Source of the DNA: Apostichopus parvimensis
Lineage: Eukaryota > Echinodermata > Holothuroidea > Aspidochirotida > Stichopodidae
NCBI GenBank assembly: GCA_000934455.1
Contig: KN890229.1
Coordinates: 6,830 to 48,238, forward strand
Direction of reading: 5' to 3'
Length of the DNA stretch: 41,409 nucleotides
Shown here: piece after piece, positions 11,581 through 23,207 of the stretch
Numbering within the stretch: the stretch's first letter is position 1
How the letters are laid out: each line of letters begins with the position of its first letter
The notes under the pieces: generated by a model
What the model was told of the DNA's origin: nothing
Databases searched by the model: none
The model's input: the letters and a program-made list of their open reading frames with translations, nothing else
Made by a program: the position numbers and the translations under genes

Positions 11581-11976
11581 TTTCAATCAATCAATCCTAA
11601 GATATTTATATAGCGCCAAAGTCAACAGAAATTGTTCAAAGGCGCTATTAGCCATGGTCATTGGTAACTTGTCATAACTACACACCAAAGTGTGAGCAAT
11701 TCAATAAATCTCTCCTGGGGCACAACAGTGCACCACAACCACATGTCACCCGGGGGGACTTCCCATAGGGTGCTGCCAGAAACCGGCACACGCAACTATA
11801 TTTACAAGTCACCTCGCAAGTCCCCATTTATACACCTGGGTGAAGAGAGGCATGTAGATAAAGTGCCTTGCCCAAGGCCACAACGCAATGATCTGGCCAG
11901 GGTTCGAACCTGTAATCCTTACAGTAGATCACCAGTCCACTGCCTCAACCACTTTCAGACCAAAACGCTCTCCTTG
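11581..11976 (-). mobile_element. tRNA-related SINE insertion
   Basis: About 400 bp inserted between gttcatcag and gtctttta. The paralogous site near 9370 lacks it and serves as an empty site. On the minus strand it starts with a tRNA-like head: an A-box-like GTGGTTGAGGCAGTGG, then a B-box-like GGTTCGAACCC about 35 bases later. It ends in a GGCGCTATATAAATA segment and a (GATT)n tail (plus aatcaatcaatc, about 11584-11596). The head, tail and empty site support a SINE. I cannot name the family. It inserted after the C10/C9 segment duplication. Confidence 0.7.
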
Positions 11977-12037
11977 TCTTTTATATGTAAGGTATAACAT
12001 TCTAGATTAACAAGTCCATTGCAAAATTGATAATTGA

Positions 12038-12540
12038 CTAACTACGTAGAGGCAGCCTACAGATAGATACAGGCTTATCATACCTAGACTGGATTATCCT
12101 GTCTATGCTTGGCTTCATGGTGGCCACGGATTCCTGTGCTGGCAAAGCCTCGGTCACAAAATCTACACAATTTTCATGGGTTTTTTTTTCACCTGCACTT
12201 ACAAACATCTTTGGACAAAACTGACATTTAAAGGGTCTCTCTCCAGTGTGCCGGCGCTCATGGACTTTTAAGTTACTCTTGAGACTGAACGGCCGGTCAC
12301 AAAATTGGCACAAAAAGAAAGTCTTAGTTCTTCCGGCAGCATTATTGGACACTGAGGGATTTGTACCAGATGCAGGGATTTGTGTTTGCCTGCGACGACG
12401 TTTCAACATGGCTTCACCAGATTTACCCTTAGAACTGACAGAGGCCTGTGATGACAGATTATCAAAATTTCTGTAGCTTCCCCCAGGTCCATCTGTGAGT
12501 TCTGCTGTTTGCAATATTCCTTGTCTGGGGTAGGATAAAC
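12038..12540 (-). pseudogene. Broken C2H2 terminal exon, cassette C9 (25-nt deletion in the finger 2-3 linker)
   Basis: The acceptor, linker (GLSYPRQGILQTAELTDG), basic RRRRQTQ patch and finger 1 (helix LKSNLKV) are intact. Finger 2 keeps its cysteines and first His (helix SAGEKKT) but runs out of frame right after HEN. Compared with C10, 25 bases are missing from the segment coding the TGAKP linker and the first Cys of finger 3. Finger 3 is then read in another frame and the ORF ends at 12038. The ancestral stop is still present at 12084-12086. From there to the exon start is 457 nt, and 457 + 25 = 482, the length of C10 and C11. It could still make a protein with one full finger and a novel tail. 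Confidence 0.85.
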
Positions 12541-14566
12541 CTATGAAGCAAGGATAAAGCAATACATTGGGGCCGACTATACAAGCAATTAAAAGATTAG
12601 CATACACGTAGTAACTACCGAAGCATATTGAGGGTAGCAAAGAGGGGTGGGAAGCACAAGGCCTATGGGAATGTATGTACAGGAACGCCTCTTCAAAACA
12701 TGTTTGTAACCTCCAGTCAGGACTGTTCATAACTTTTGATGAAATTGTCTCTTTTGACAGGAGAAGGGAGAAACGTTGGGGGGGGGGGTTGGAGGAAGGA
12801 AGGAACTCATAGTCCAGATATGACCATTGTTCAAGTGTAGTATATATTCATTGTATATTTCAAAACAAACTGATCAGGATTACTCAGCTTTTCGGTAAGT
12901 CAATAATTCTACAAACAAAGACTTTTGTACTGAATGGCATAAAAGTTTAAAACTTATAATTACTTTAAAAATCCATAATGAAAGTAACTTTTGCTGTGGA
13001 CTTCAAAATGGGGAATCTTTTGTTTCTACCTAACACCGAAAACTCATTAGATGCATGATAAGTTTCACTAGTCAGGGTTTCATTTGCCAAGGTTGAAGAA
13101 AATGTAAACGTTCCTGAAGATTTCCAATTTTACTGTAATGCATGTGGTCAACAATGATATATTGACAAACTGTATGTAAACCAAGACCTTTCTTCAAATG
13201 GAACATGATTGATCACTCCATAGTTATGATGCAACTGATGAAAAACTCTACATGGTGTGCTTCGATTAGCTACACTCCAATCTTGTTTTGAAAAATACTA
13301 GCTAGGTGTAGTCAAGTTACAGAAATTGGCAAACAATTGCAAAATTTGCAAACAGCAGATTTCACACTTAGCAGTATTCAAAGACTTAGACATAAATCAA
13401 GAAATAAAGGTAACAGCTCACACACAGAGACACACACACGACAATGTACTGACTGAGGCAAGTTAAAAGAAGTCAAAGGTCCTCAGTATTGCCCTCAAAT
13501 ATGTCAAGTAATGGTCACCCTTGTTCAAATTTTTAACAAGGATATTACCGTCTCTCTAAATGAACATACCCACCACACCGACATATCATATTTAGTCTTC
13601 TATATTGACACTCATCAGTTATTTAGAGTGTAATTTAGGGGATCAATGAACTTACCCACCACTCTGACATATAATATTTAATCATCTACTTTGACACTCA
13701 TCAATTACTTAGTAATTGGGTAATTTGAGTAATTTAGGGGATCAAAGCCTCTGGCAAAGTAACTATTGTAAACTTCTAGCATTTTTAGCAAAATTTGGGG
13801 CCAATAGTGATGAGTGATGACATTCAACATTAAAGAACAGTCAGGAAACCCCTACTGTACAACACTTGCACAACTTTCTTTCTTTCTTTGCTGGTAAACC
13901 GTCCATTCAACCACAGTGACGTACATATATGTATGAAAGTAACTTACTATACGATGGGCAAAAGTTTTTCAGATGTTGCAAATTAGTGCATCTCCGATCA
14001 GAAATTATTGAGAGATGCAGGTGTATTGTAAATACAGACAGGGAACTCTTAAACAAAGAATCTTAAGCAAAGATGCGGTGATGCAGGGAGTGGTGTGGTG
14101 TTGGTGTGGTTGGAGCGGACAATATTGTGGTTTGACTGTCCCACATCCTTTATATGGACCTCCATTCATGTCAGTTCAGAAGACACTATCATAGCCAACT
14201 TACTTGACATACACAACAGGTAAAGGTTAATGTACCATACTGTACCTACATGCCAAGAGGTCAAGCTACAACTTCAAACCTTAGTTGCCAACCATTCAAT
14301 GTCCATTTAAGGTTCTATTTAGCAACGTACGGCCTAATTCCAGATGGGGTATCCCGAGATGTCCTGCAGCTGTTTTGAACATGACGACAATTGACGTAAA
14401 CTTTTTCTGACGCATTCAACTAAGTTGTAAATATCTACTCCCCCTCCTATTTGAAATTTTCAGGGAGGAAAAAAGGAGCACATGTACCCAGTTTTTGTTT
14501 ACTGCATAATTAGTTTCCTGCATTCATTAACTACTTAATCCATTAATTAGGTATACGGACAAAGCC
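12541..14566. other. Inter-cassette spacer C8-C9
   Basis: About 2 kb with no supported gene. It holds a G-run (about 12778-12791) and a roughly 95-nt direct repeat in two diverged copies (about 13560-13650 and 13653-13745, both containing ccaccac...gacatat...gacactcatca...ggggatcaa). It is not part of the C9-C11 duplication. Confidence 0.5.
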
Positions 14567-15045
14567 CTACGCTGATTGTTCGCGTTTATGTTTTGTTTCA
14601 TGATGACCTCGGTTCCCGGTGCTGGCGAAACACTTGTCACAATATCTACACTTGTAAGGCCTAGCCCCAGTATGGAGGTTCTCGTGAGCTTTCCTCTCGC
14701 CTCCACTGATAAACCCCTTCGAACAAAACTGACATTTAAAGGGTCTCTCCCCGGTGTGTCTACGCTCGTGGGTTTGGCAGTTACTTCTGAGGCTAAAGGG
14801 ATGATCACAATACCGGCACAAAAAGAAGGTTTTAGTTCTCCCTGCAGGAGTGTCAGAAACTGAAGAATTTGTTTCGGATGTGAGACTTTGCTTTTTCTTA
14901 CGACGTTTCGACACGTCTCCACCCAATTTACGGTTAGCTTTGACTGAGGCCCTCGATGGCTGACTAGACAAATTCCTGTTACTTCCTTCAGAGCCATCTG
15001 CTAGTTCTGTAGTTTGTAGAATTCCTTGACTGGGGTAGAATAAAC
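14567..15045 (-). CDS. C2H2 zinc-finger alternative terminal exon, cassette C8
   Basis: A 479-nt exon with acceptor at 15045/15046 and stop at 14567. It starts (G)LFYPSQGILQTTELADGS; Tyr follows Phe here because the exon start is GTTTATTC. The linker runs NRNLSSQPSRASVKANRK and a basic SKRRKKKQ stretch. Fingers have helices LRSNCQT, SGGERKA and STGNRGH. Finger 2 begins CQFCSKGF rather than CPKLF, and the second linker is TGARPYK. The tail is KREQSA. All twelve zinc ligands are present. Confidence 0.87.
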
Positions 15046-15838
15046 CTATGAAGCAAGGATAAAAGTGGCCCGCTTTTATAAGCAATCAAGACGTTAAGTA
15101 ACTGTTAGAAAAGCAGAGTTTTAATTCTCATCAAAGAATCCGCAAGGTTTTTTTTTTCTTTTTTTGAAAAAACAAAACCGAGGATATATATTCCCTTCAT
15201 AGCCACAAAAACTTCAGACAAATTGTTAGTGAGGTTTATTGCATGTTTACATTGATGTATTACTGCTGTTCCTCCACCCAAGACTTCAAGTTGTACACCT
15301 TAATATCACTCTGACCAAGTTAAATCATATTTGTAACATATCTGAAAAGCCAACAGTAAAATCCAAACCTTCTAAGTGCATACAGTACCAACATGCATGG
15401 ATTATTTATCTTCTGAAACTGCTTTTCGAATGTGATTAACAGCAAATTTATACAGCAGTGAAATGTCTGGCCAGGGGACTTAGAGGACAGGCTGGGGAGG
15501 GGTATATTTTTAGTCAAAATGGTATCTTTTAGCGACATACCACTTAATGTTTATTCTTTAGTTGCAAAATCTTTAAGGGAATCCCTCTTTGACTAGCTGT
15601 AAACTCACTTTGAGAAATACAAATAATATTCAGCATACTTGGTGAAACTGCAGGCTCAGTGCGAAAACCAGCTAATTCATAACTGGTCTTGCATAATGCA
15701 GAAGACTTATTAAGATAACATTAACAACTCAGCTGTCTGCCTCCCTTCACATCTAAACATCTTCATTTTTAAGTACATACATGAACACACTGCCTTTTCC
15801 TCAACTTGACAATCATTTGAAAAACTCTGCGGCATAAA
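15046..15838. other. Inter-cassette spacer C7-C8
   Basis: No supported gene. T-rich runs lie at about 15150-15170. A minus-strand AATAAA (plus TTTATT, 15550-15555) lies about 285 bases past the C7 stop and could serve as its polyadenylation signal. Confidence 0.5.
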
Positions 15839-16326
15839 TTATGAGGTTGATTGTTCTTGCTTATGTTTCTTTTCATGATGGCACTTGTTTCCGGTGTTAG
15901 CAAATCTTTTCTCGCAAAATCGACACTTGAAAGGTTTGGCCCCCGTGTGAAAATTTTCATGGGCCTGTCGTTCACTTTCTCTGACAAACAGCTTTGGACA
16001 AAACTGACACTTAAAGGGTCTCTCTCCAGTGTGCCTGCGCTCGTGGATTTTACAGTTGCTTCTGAGGCTAAAGGGCCGATCACAGAATTGGCACAGAAAG
16101 AAAGTCTTAGTTCTTCCAGCAGCATTACTAGACGCTGAGGAATTTGTACCGGACGTAGGGCTTTGCCATCTCTCGCGTCGTCGCCGGTTCGACTTGCCTT
16201 CGCTCAATTTTTTCCTAGATTTGACTGAGGCACTTGATGGCAGATTAGCAAAATCCCTGTAGCTTCCCTCGGGGCCACCTCTAAGTTCTGCTGTTTGCAA
16301 TAATCCTTGTCTGGGGTAGGATAAAC
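15839..16326 (-). CDS. C2H2 zinc-finger alternative terminal exon, cassette C7
   Basis: A 488-nt exon. It reads GLSYPRQGLLQTAELRGG, PEGSYRDFANLPSSASVKSR and a long basic patch (KSNRRRRERW), then NAAGRTKTFF into finger 1. Helix residues are LRSNCKI, RESERQA and NTGNKCH. Finger 2 has Arg at -1 and Glu at 1, and finger 3 has Asn at -1 and Asn at 3. These make C7 one of the most diverged cassettes at DNA-contact positions. The tail is KQEQSTS. No zinc ligand is missing. Confidence 0.87.
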
Positions 16327-18165
16327 CTATGAAGCAAGGATAAAGCAATACATTGTGGCCATCTTTAACCAGCAATTAGAAAAGCAGTGTGTAGAAATAA
16401 CAGTCATGTTGCTTCACTTGATGTACAACTTAGGCTATTGGGAGCTTCATTAGTTGCTTTATACTTCTCTTCACACAGAGCATGGAAACTTGTAATGCAC
16501 AAATTACCTTCAGTCAATAAATTGATTACGATATTAAAAATCAAAGTTTAGACACCCTGTCGAGAAGGAAACCTTTACTCTACAGCAGCTGCAAACTCCC
16601 CACCAGTGGGGCTGAATCAATATCAAAATAATAATAAAGATCAACTCAGCTGACCAACTATTGCTTGATACTGCTCGGCATAAAAGACTATGTCCTATGC
16701 AGCCTCGCTACAGCCCCCTCAGCATCCTAAGCTTGCCCCAAATTACTTTGTTTCCTTTATACTGTACATGGTTATAAACATTTATATTGCTGTTTAAATC
16801 ACTGTCAAAGACTTGCCAGAAATCATGCAGTGTACAGTATTTAAAGGTAACCTTCCAACAAGAGAACTTCAGTGTCATGGACAGGATTTGTCAATTAAAT
16901 TTCTGTTCAACTGTCTAATCCAATTGTGCTTTATGTGCAGCCATATATTATTGGGTCTTGAACTGTCACACCGTAATAAAATTAATTTGAACAGAAATGC
17001 TTTAATTTCTATTACTTCCTGTACATGCCAATAAACATCATAAAAATGGTTATTCAACTTGTTCAAGAAGTCTCTCTTAAAAATCTTCTTTTTTTTCTCA
17101 AAAAGAATGAGGAAATAATGTTCATAAAGAATGGAGAAGTGGGAGGCTGTTGGCAAAAGAGGAAGTATCGCAGTGGTACCATACATGAGGATGCATGGGT
17201 GCTGCAACAACAGTCCCCTATGAGTGATGTCAGGTCTAAACCTCCTCAATAATCAAGTTTCACCATTGTACATTATCAGCGTAGTCCAATTTACTGCAGT
17301 TGATCATTTCCCAACTGAACATCAATTAGGTTAAACCCCTAAAACTGAAAAGCTGATACCCTCCAATCCTGCTACCCCCCCCCCCCCTTGATCCAGTCCG
17401 CCAATGTGATGGAGGTTGATACAAATTAATCATATCTGCGGTGGTATTTAAAAGTTGCAATGCAAATTTGAATTGCTTGTAAACTATCATTCGCCTGTCC
17501 TCAGGACCACCTCCATAGTTGATTTTGCCAAGTCACAACAGAAGTTTGGTCACCTTGGTTAAACCCACAACCATTCAAATATTGCCCTGCCTTCCAAAGC
17601 AAATTTTACAACAATACAGTTTGTTGGTTAGCTTGCATTCTAAAGGTTCACATCACAAAGGAAGAGAACAAAATCATTCTTTGAAGTTACTAAGCTATAT
17701 TAACACAAGTACAAAAAATCATTTGGGCTAAAATTACTTGTTCAATGGAATAATTATTACTACAAAGGTTTAAACACTGCTGACCACATAAAGATAACCT
17801 TTATTCATTTCTTTACACTCATCTTGCAAAAGCAGTCACCTGCTAACTACTGTACTGTCGGAATCTGTTTGTCCTACCTCCTGTGTGTTACTTTCCGTTC
17901 ACAAATATTTATTTTAAAGCCTCTTTTGGCCTTTCAATGCCAGCCATTTGGCACTGATTTCAAGTGGTAAATACTTGATACTATGTACTAGATACTTGCG
18001 ATCTGTTACAATGCAGTTCATGATCTCGCCTACCAAAGTTCAAGCTTATGTAATGAAAAAAAAGCCAAATTCTCCCAATTTGAGATTTGAAATTTACTTT
18101 TTGTACTTGGTAAATTATGCCAACTGGGTGAAAATATCTAGTTGATCAACTTAACTGAGAAATAC
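16327..18165. other. Inter-cassette spacer C6-C7
   Basis: About 1.8 kb, AT-rich. Open frames on both strands at 16813-17252 and 17519-18145 have no recognisable domain. There is a C-run at about 17376-17390. Nothing else is supported. Confidence 0.5.
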
Positions 18166-18776
18166 TCAGGTTTGGAAAAGGTTGCAAAAAGTTGATGAGA
18201 AAGTAAAAATTAGCTTCCCAAAATGTTTACAGAAATATCCCAGATTGCTAGGTTGAAGTTTCACGTTTATGTTTCTTTTCATGATGGCATCTGTTTCCGG
18301 TACTAGCAAAACCCTTTTCACAGTATCTACACTTGAAAGGCTTAGCCCCGCTATGAAGATTCTCATGAGCTTTTCTTTCACTTCCACTGACAAACAGCTT
18401 TGGACAGGTACGACATTTGAAGGGCTTTCACTTCCACTGACAAACAGCTTTGGACAGGTACGACATTTGAAGGGTCTCTCTCCAGTGTGCCTGCGCTCGT
18501 GGACTTTACAGTTACTCCTGAGGTTGAAGGGGCGGTCGCAGAAACGGCACAAAAAGAAGGTCTTAGTTCTTCCAGAAGGATTACTAGACTCAGAGAGATT
18601 CGCTTGCGATGTACAAATTTGCATATTCTTGCGAGTATTCGACTTGTCAACACCCGACTTATTCCTAGATTTGACAGAGGCCCTTGACGGTGGATTAACA
18701 ACATTCCTGTAACTTCCCTCAGGGCCTTCTGTATAAACTGCTGATTGTAATATTCCTTGACTGGGGTAGAATAAAC
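18166..18776 (-). pseudogene. Broken C2H2 terminal exon, cassette C6 (50-nt tandem duplication in finger 2)
   Basis: The exon opens at 18776 and is in frame through the linker (GLFYPSQGILQSAVYTEG), a basic segment and finger 1 (helix LRSNCKV). Within finger 2, bases 18375-18424 are repeated exactly at 18425-18474, and 50 nt shifts the frame. The ORF then runs through missense sequence to 18166, and finger 3 is left out of frame. The ancestral stop is at 18248-18250. From there to the exon start is 529 nt, and 529 - 50 = 479, the standard cassette length. The acceptor is also altered (tcattttag in place of gcttcatag). It is probably a dead cassette or one giving a single-finger protein. An assembly error in this one place is the alternative. 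Confidence 0.85.
18375..18474. repeat. Perfect 50-nt tandem duplication inside C6
   Basis: Two head-to-tail copies beginning ctttcacttccactgac and ending catttgaaggg, with no difference between them. This implies a recent event. It encodes part of finger 2. Confidence 0.95.
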
Positions 18777-19853
18777 CTAAAATGAAGCAAGGATAAAAGT
18801 ACTAGATTGTACACAGCTCGTTACTGATAACTTGAACAAACATAACTTATTGTGCTTTATGCTGAAATGTTACAAGTGAGCACCACAAGTTCTGTATTAC
18901 ATACAGTATGTTGAATGGACTTATTATTGGTAGTAGGTTTGGTAAAATATGCTGACCACATGCAAACAGCTACTTATAACAGAAATTAAATCTTTCCTGC
19001 CCTTTCACTTTAGAAAAAAACCCACACCAGAATTTTTTTGAACCAAGTGATTGTTTTCCATAAATATAAATAAACAAGATATAAATTGGGTAAGTCACAT
19101 TTATTTTGGTATTCTCTGAATGCAACTGTCCTACTCCCTCCGGCCTGTAGCGTATGAAATAAAATAATTACTGTTCATGATATTCAACTCTTAATGGCAG
19201 CATAACCTTATCCACTTGGACATCAACATACTGTGTACCTGTTGAGGGTACCTTAACTAGAGAACTCTTAGCCGACACTACAAAAACCTGACATATTTAT
19301 ACCATCTCATCATACAGCATGTTTTCAAGAATTCGTGCAAAGACTGCTTTATAAGTCAGTTAATTTACTACTGCTAGACGGCATCTCACAAAGAGTCTCC
19401 GGGAGACTTAGAATTGGTTATAAACAATGAATGGGTGAGATGTTTAAGTATAATATATACTATTACACAAATATTTAAAACAAAAGGAAAATGAATTCCA
19501 TCATACTTAACATGATTTTATATTTTCATATTTATTAATTTCCTATTTGGGGGGTTTTGAATTGGGGAAGATGCAGTGAGTTGGGGAAGTGTTGTTTTGG
19601 TTGGACAGGCATATATGTGAACTGTAATATGTTCATACTTAATGTTGCTATGTTCAATAAATGACATTCAACACTGTATACATTTAAGCTATTCTCTGTT
19701 AGGAAACCACAACATGCAACATTCTAAACCAACCCTCTACTCCGTCTCCCAACCCCCCCCGCCTCCCCACCCTCACACACAAAATAGTTTTTGAAGAAAT
19801 TGCCCACTACTGTAGTCTTGATGGGCACAAGGCAGTGAACTCACTCATGCAGG
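18777..19853. other. Inter-cassette spacer C5-C6
   Basis: About 1.1 kb, AT-rich, without a supported gene. A C-run lies at about 19752-19775. No TTTATT is visible within 300 bases of the C5 stop; the nearest is near 19530. Confidence 0.5.
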
Positions 19854-20332
19854 CTAGGTTGACGGTTCTTTTTTATGTTTTCCTTCATGATGACATCTGT
19901 GCGAGTAGCTAGCAAAACATTTTTCACAATATCTACATTGGTAAGGCTTAGCCCCAGTGTGAAGATTCTCGTGAGCTTTTCTTTCACTTCCTCTAACGAA
20001 GGTCTTAGGACAAAACTGACATTTAAAGGGTCTGTCTCCAGTGTGCCGGCGCTCGTGGACTTTGCAGTTACTCCTGAGACTGAACGGCCGATCACAAAAT
20101 TGGCACAAAAAGAAAGTCTTAGTTCTTCCGGCAGCATTATTAGGCACTGAGGGATTTGTACCGGTTGCAGGGTTTTGTGTTTTCCTGCGACGATTCAACT
20201 TGACTGTACCAGATTTACCCTTAGAATTGACAGAGGTTTGTGATCGCGGATTCAAAATATTCCTGTAACTCCCCTCGGGGCCATCTGTAAGAACGGCTGT
20301 TTGCATTAATCCTTGTCTGGGGTACGATAAAC
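19854..20332 (-). CDS. C2H2 zinc-finger alternative terminal exon, cassette C5
   Basis: A 479-nt exon. It reads GLSYPRQGLMQTAVLTDG, PEGSYRNILNPRSQTSVNSK and basic LNRRRKTQ, then NAAGRTKTFF. Fingers have helices LRSNCKV, RGSERKA and SYSHRCH. The first linker is TGDRPFK, with Asp for the usual Glu, and finger 2 begins CPKTF. Finger 3 has His at position 3 and belongs to a small group with C4. The acceptor has lost four bases (ccttcatag in place of ccttgcttcatag) but keeps a pyrimidine tract. The tail is KKEPST. Confidence 0.87.
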
Positions 20333-22201
20333 CTATGAAGGATAAAAGCACTATAAGGTTGTATCCAACTTTACAAGCAATCATCATATAACCGTTAGTG
20401 AAGGTGTTAGTTCCCCTCAGGTACCATTTTCGCTGTTGTGCTTTCAAAGAAAACCTATCCCGGCTTCTTCTAGAAGTACCGAAACTCTTAAATGCAAAGT
20501 CCAAATCAAGACGGCAAGTAGAAGCAAAACGAACCATCATCAACTACAGTAAAAACGTATGATACAGATGAAGCAAATTCAACCACCTGGTTTGTCAACA
20601 GAGTTTTGGGACGACCTCCACACCAAACAACTGAGAAACATCTTATTTCAGACGATATTACTGAAGTTTTGACGTTCCTTCCTCGGGAGAGGATGATGAC
20701 CTGATCCAATCCATCCTGTGCAAGACACCGTGTATCTACTTGAGCGTGAATTCTTCGTACTGTACCTTACAATCACGGTTTAAAGTGCAAGACAACTTTT
20801 GCAAATGACGATACTAAGAATGTTCACCATTTTATCATGACCATGAACTTCGTTATTATGAACAAACTGTTGAATTCTTCCATAAATATAAGGTGGGGGG
20901 AAAACAATAAAATAAAACAGGTTAACCGTTTTGCTAATCATTAATTGTTTCACACTCATCCTATACAATGCACTGTTGTTCTATTTTCACCAGTGATAGT
21001 AACGACAAAATATAGTTAGATACCAGGATCCACTCTTCATACTTGATAAAAAATAAAGAAATACCAAAGATATTGTTTTTTTAAGGCACAGATTCTTAAC
21101 AGAGTTCCAAGCAAAGTTAATGTTTCTAATACTGTATATATTTCCCATTTCCCTGGTTGATAAAATACTGACAGCATTAAGTACTATGTTTACTGTGGAG
21201 GAAGGATACAGGTGTGTGTGGGGTGAGGGGGGGGGGGCGGAGACGGGAATAGGGATGGAACTGGACTTGTCAGCACGTCCTCTAGACTTTAAAAATTACA
21301 AAAAAAAGAAAATGGCTCAAGTTTGCTTCTAAATTGTACGACTTAGGAAATCAACTGTTCTGTTAGCGAGAACTATCTGGGAATGTTTGAAGCAGTTCTA
21401 CATTTATTCACTCAAAGATGGAATCTTTCCAATGTCCTGTCATCCACAAAGCAGATCACTCCTTATTGGAGTATGAACATTTAGTATTCGTGCTTAAAAC
21501 TGGCTCAAATCTCAAGATGAAATCTTATCAAACAACATTCAAAACTAGTTTTACTCAATGTTGAAAACATGTTGATGCTATAAACTTGGTGATGCATAAT
21601 TTATGTGACACTTAACCGCTGCCTTTGCTAATTTCTGCACATTGCACCTTAACACATCTGTCCTGCACATTACACCTCAACACATCTGTCCTGCACATTG
21701 CACCTCAACACACTTGTCCTGCACATTGCACCTCAACACACTTGTCCTGCACATTGCACCTCAACACATTTGTCCTGCACATTGCACCTCAACACACTTG
21801 TCCTGCACATTGCACCTCAACACATCTGTCCTGCACATTGCACCTCAACACATCTGTCCTGCACATTGCACCTCAACACATTTGTCCTGCACATTGCACA
21901 ATGTATGAAAGTGAGTTGGTAGCTAAAGACATACTCTTTGTTCCCATTCTTGACCTATGAGAATATTCGTACACTAATATAAATGAGGCCTCTTTGGTGA
22001 ACTCCTCTGTCGAACCCTCTCCACTCCTTCCAAACCTGTTTCCATATCCCATAATTTAAAGTGCAACCAAACCAAATAGTGAAATAGCAAATGAGGATGA
22101 ACCTCTCAAAAAGTCACCAGAGGAGATCTGAGAGTTTCTTGTTCTCGGAATTTTCCCATCATCTCTCTTATCTTGATACGTAGTGGTTGGAAAGAAATCC
22201 C
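20333..22201. other. Inter-cassette spacer C4-C5
   Basis: About 1.9 kb with no supported gene. It holds a G-run (about 21226-21238) and the 28-nt minisatellite listed separately. From 21675 rightwards the sequence recurs exactly after the N gap. Confidence 0.5.
21637..21900. repeat. 28-nt minisatellite, about nine copies
   Basis: The unit is ctcaacacatctgtcctgc followed by acattgcac, repeated head to tail, with copies differing mainly at catct/cactt/cattt. Copies abut with no unique spacers, so it is not a CRISPR array. The long open frames through it are a by-product of the repeat. The same array reappears at 23208-23434. Confidence 0.9.
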
Positions 22202-23157
22202 TCATGAGGAGACAGGCGGTTCACTTTTATGTTTGGCTTCATGCTGACATCGGTGTGAGGAACTTGCAAAACACATGTCACAGAATCTACACTTGTAAGG
22301 CTTAGCCCCAGTGTGAAGGTTCTCATGGGCTTTTCTTTCACTTGCACTTACAAACAGCTTTGGACAAAACTGACATTTAAAGGGTCTCTCTCCAGTGTGC
22401 CTGCGCTCATGGACTTTACAGTTACTCCTGAGACTGAAGGGCCGATCACAAAACTGGCACAAAAAGAAAGTCTTAGTTCTTCCGGCAGCATTATTAGGCT
22501 GTACTGAGGGATCGGTATCAGATGCAGGGATTTGTGTTTTCTTGCGACGGTTCAACTTGTCTCCACCAAATTTATTCCTAGATTTGACAGAGGCCCTTGA
22601 TGGTGGATTATCAACATTCCTGTAACTCCCCTCAGGGCCATCTGTAAGGACTGCTGATTGTAATATTCCTTGACTGGGGTAGAATAAACCTATGAAGCAA
22701 GCACAAAAGCACTAGATTGTGGCAGGCTTTACAAGCAATCAACAAATTCTTGCTTAATATATATGTATTTGGCTTGTTAAGAGCCTTGACAGGAGGGAGA
22801 ATGGGCAAACGGTGAGGGAGAAATTGAAGCATCCCATTAAAGACAGTTCCTTGAAACCGGACACATGAAAGACACAATGAGATGGAAACTCTTCTTTTTT
22901 TTGACAACTAAACTTGATGATCCCATAGCAACAATGAAGCAGGCCTAAAGACTTGTCACTAGTACTGCGAATTGGACATTGCAAAGTGCTTCACCTAAAC
23001 ACAAGAGAAACGCATTATCAAGCATTGTGTGGAGAGTAAAGACGGTTGATCATTCAGTCAATAAAGTAGTGTTAGGCAATGTATAGTTAGATTTTTATTG
23101 ATAGTCTCAGCGACGTACTGTACAATGGTTAACATTCGTGCTACACCAGTACTCGGG
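21675..23157. repeat. Left copy of an identical 1,483-bp block flanking the N gap
   Basis: This block, including cassette C4 and part of the 28-nt minisatellite, recurs as 23208-24690 at a constant offset of 1,533. I found no difference by eye. See the finding on assembly duplication. Confidence 0.9.
22202..22689 (-). CDS. C2H2 zinc-finger alternative terminal exon, cassette C4
   Basis: A 488-nt exon. It is open from the acceptor (22689/22690), reading (G)LFYPSQGILQSAVLTDG, PEGSYRNVDNPPSRASVKSR and basic LNRRKKTQIPASD, then finger 1. Helices are LRSNCKV, SASERKA and SSSHRCQ. Finger 3 has His at position 3 and Gln at 6. The tail is KSEPPVSS. It shares the RNV-NPPSRASVKSRNK linker with the broken C6, its nearest relative in that region. 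Confidence 0.88.
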
Positions 23158-23207
23158 NNNNNNNNNNNNNNNNNNNNNNNNNNNNNNNNNNNNNNNNNNN
23201 NNNNNNN
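23158..23207. other. Assembly gap of 50 N
   Basis: Fifty unresolved bases between the two identical 1,483-bp blocks. The round number suggests a placeholder of unknown true size. Confidence 0.98.

Noticed and set aside
11880-11960. A tRNA gene on the minus strand
   Set aside because: A- and B-box-like sequences are present, but no full cloverleaf is apparent. The segment lies within a defined SINE insertion.
12246-12476. Treating cassettes as separate genes starting at internal Met codons
   Set aside because: In every close paralogue the open frame extends to the conserved acceptor, internal Met positions differ, and several cassettes have no ATG before the fingers.
21637-21900. Possible CRISPR-like array because of the 28-nt unit
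   Set aside because: Units abut directly with no unique spacers, and the genome is that of an animal.
21625-21960. Long plus-strand ORFs reading His/Leu/Asn/Thr/Ser/Cys repeats
   Set aside because: They result from a 28-nt minisatellite that is open in all three frames. There is no non-repetitive coding context.
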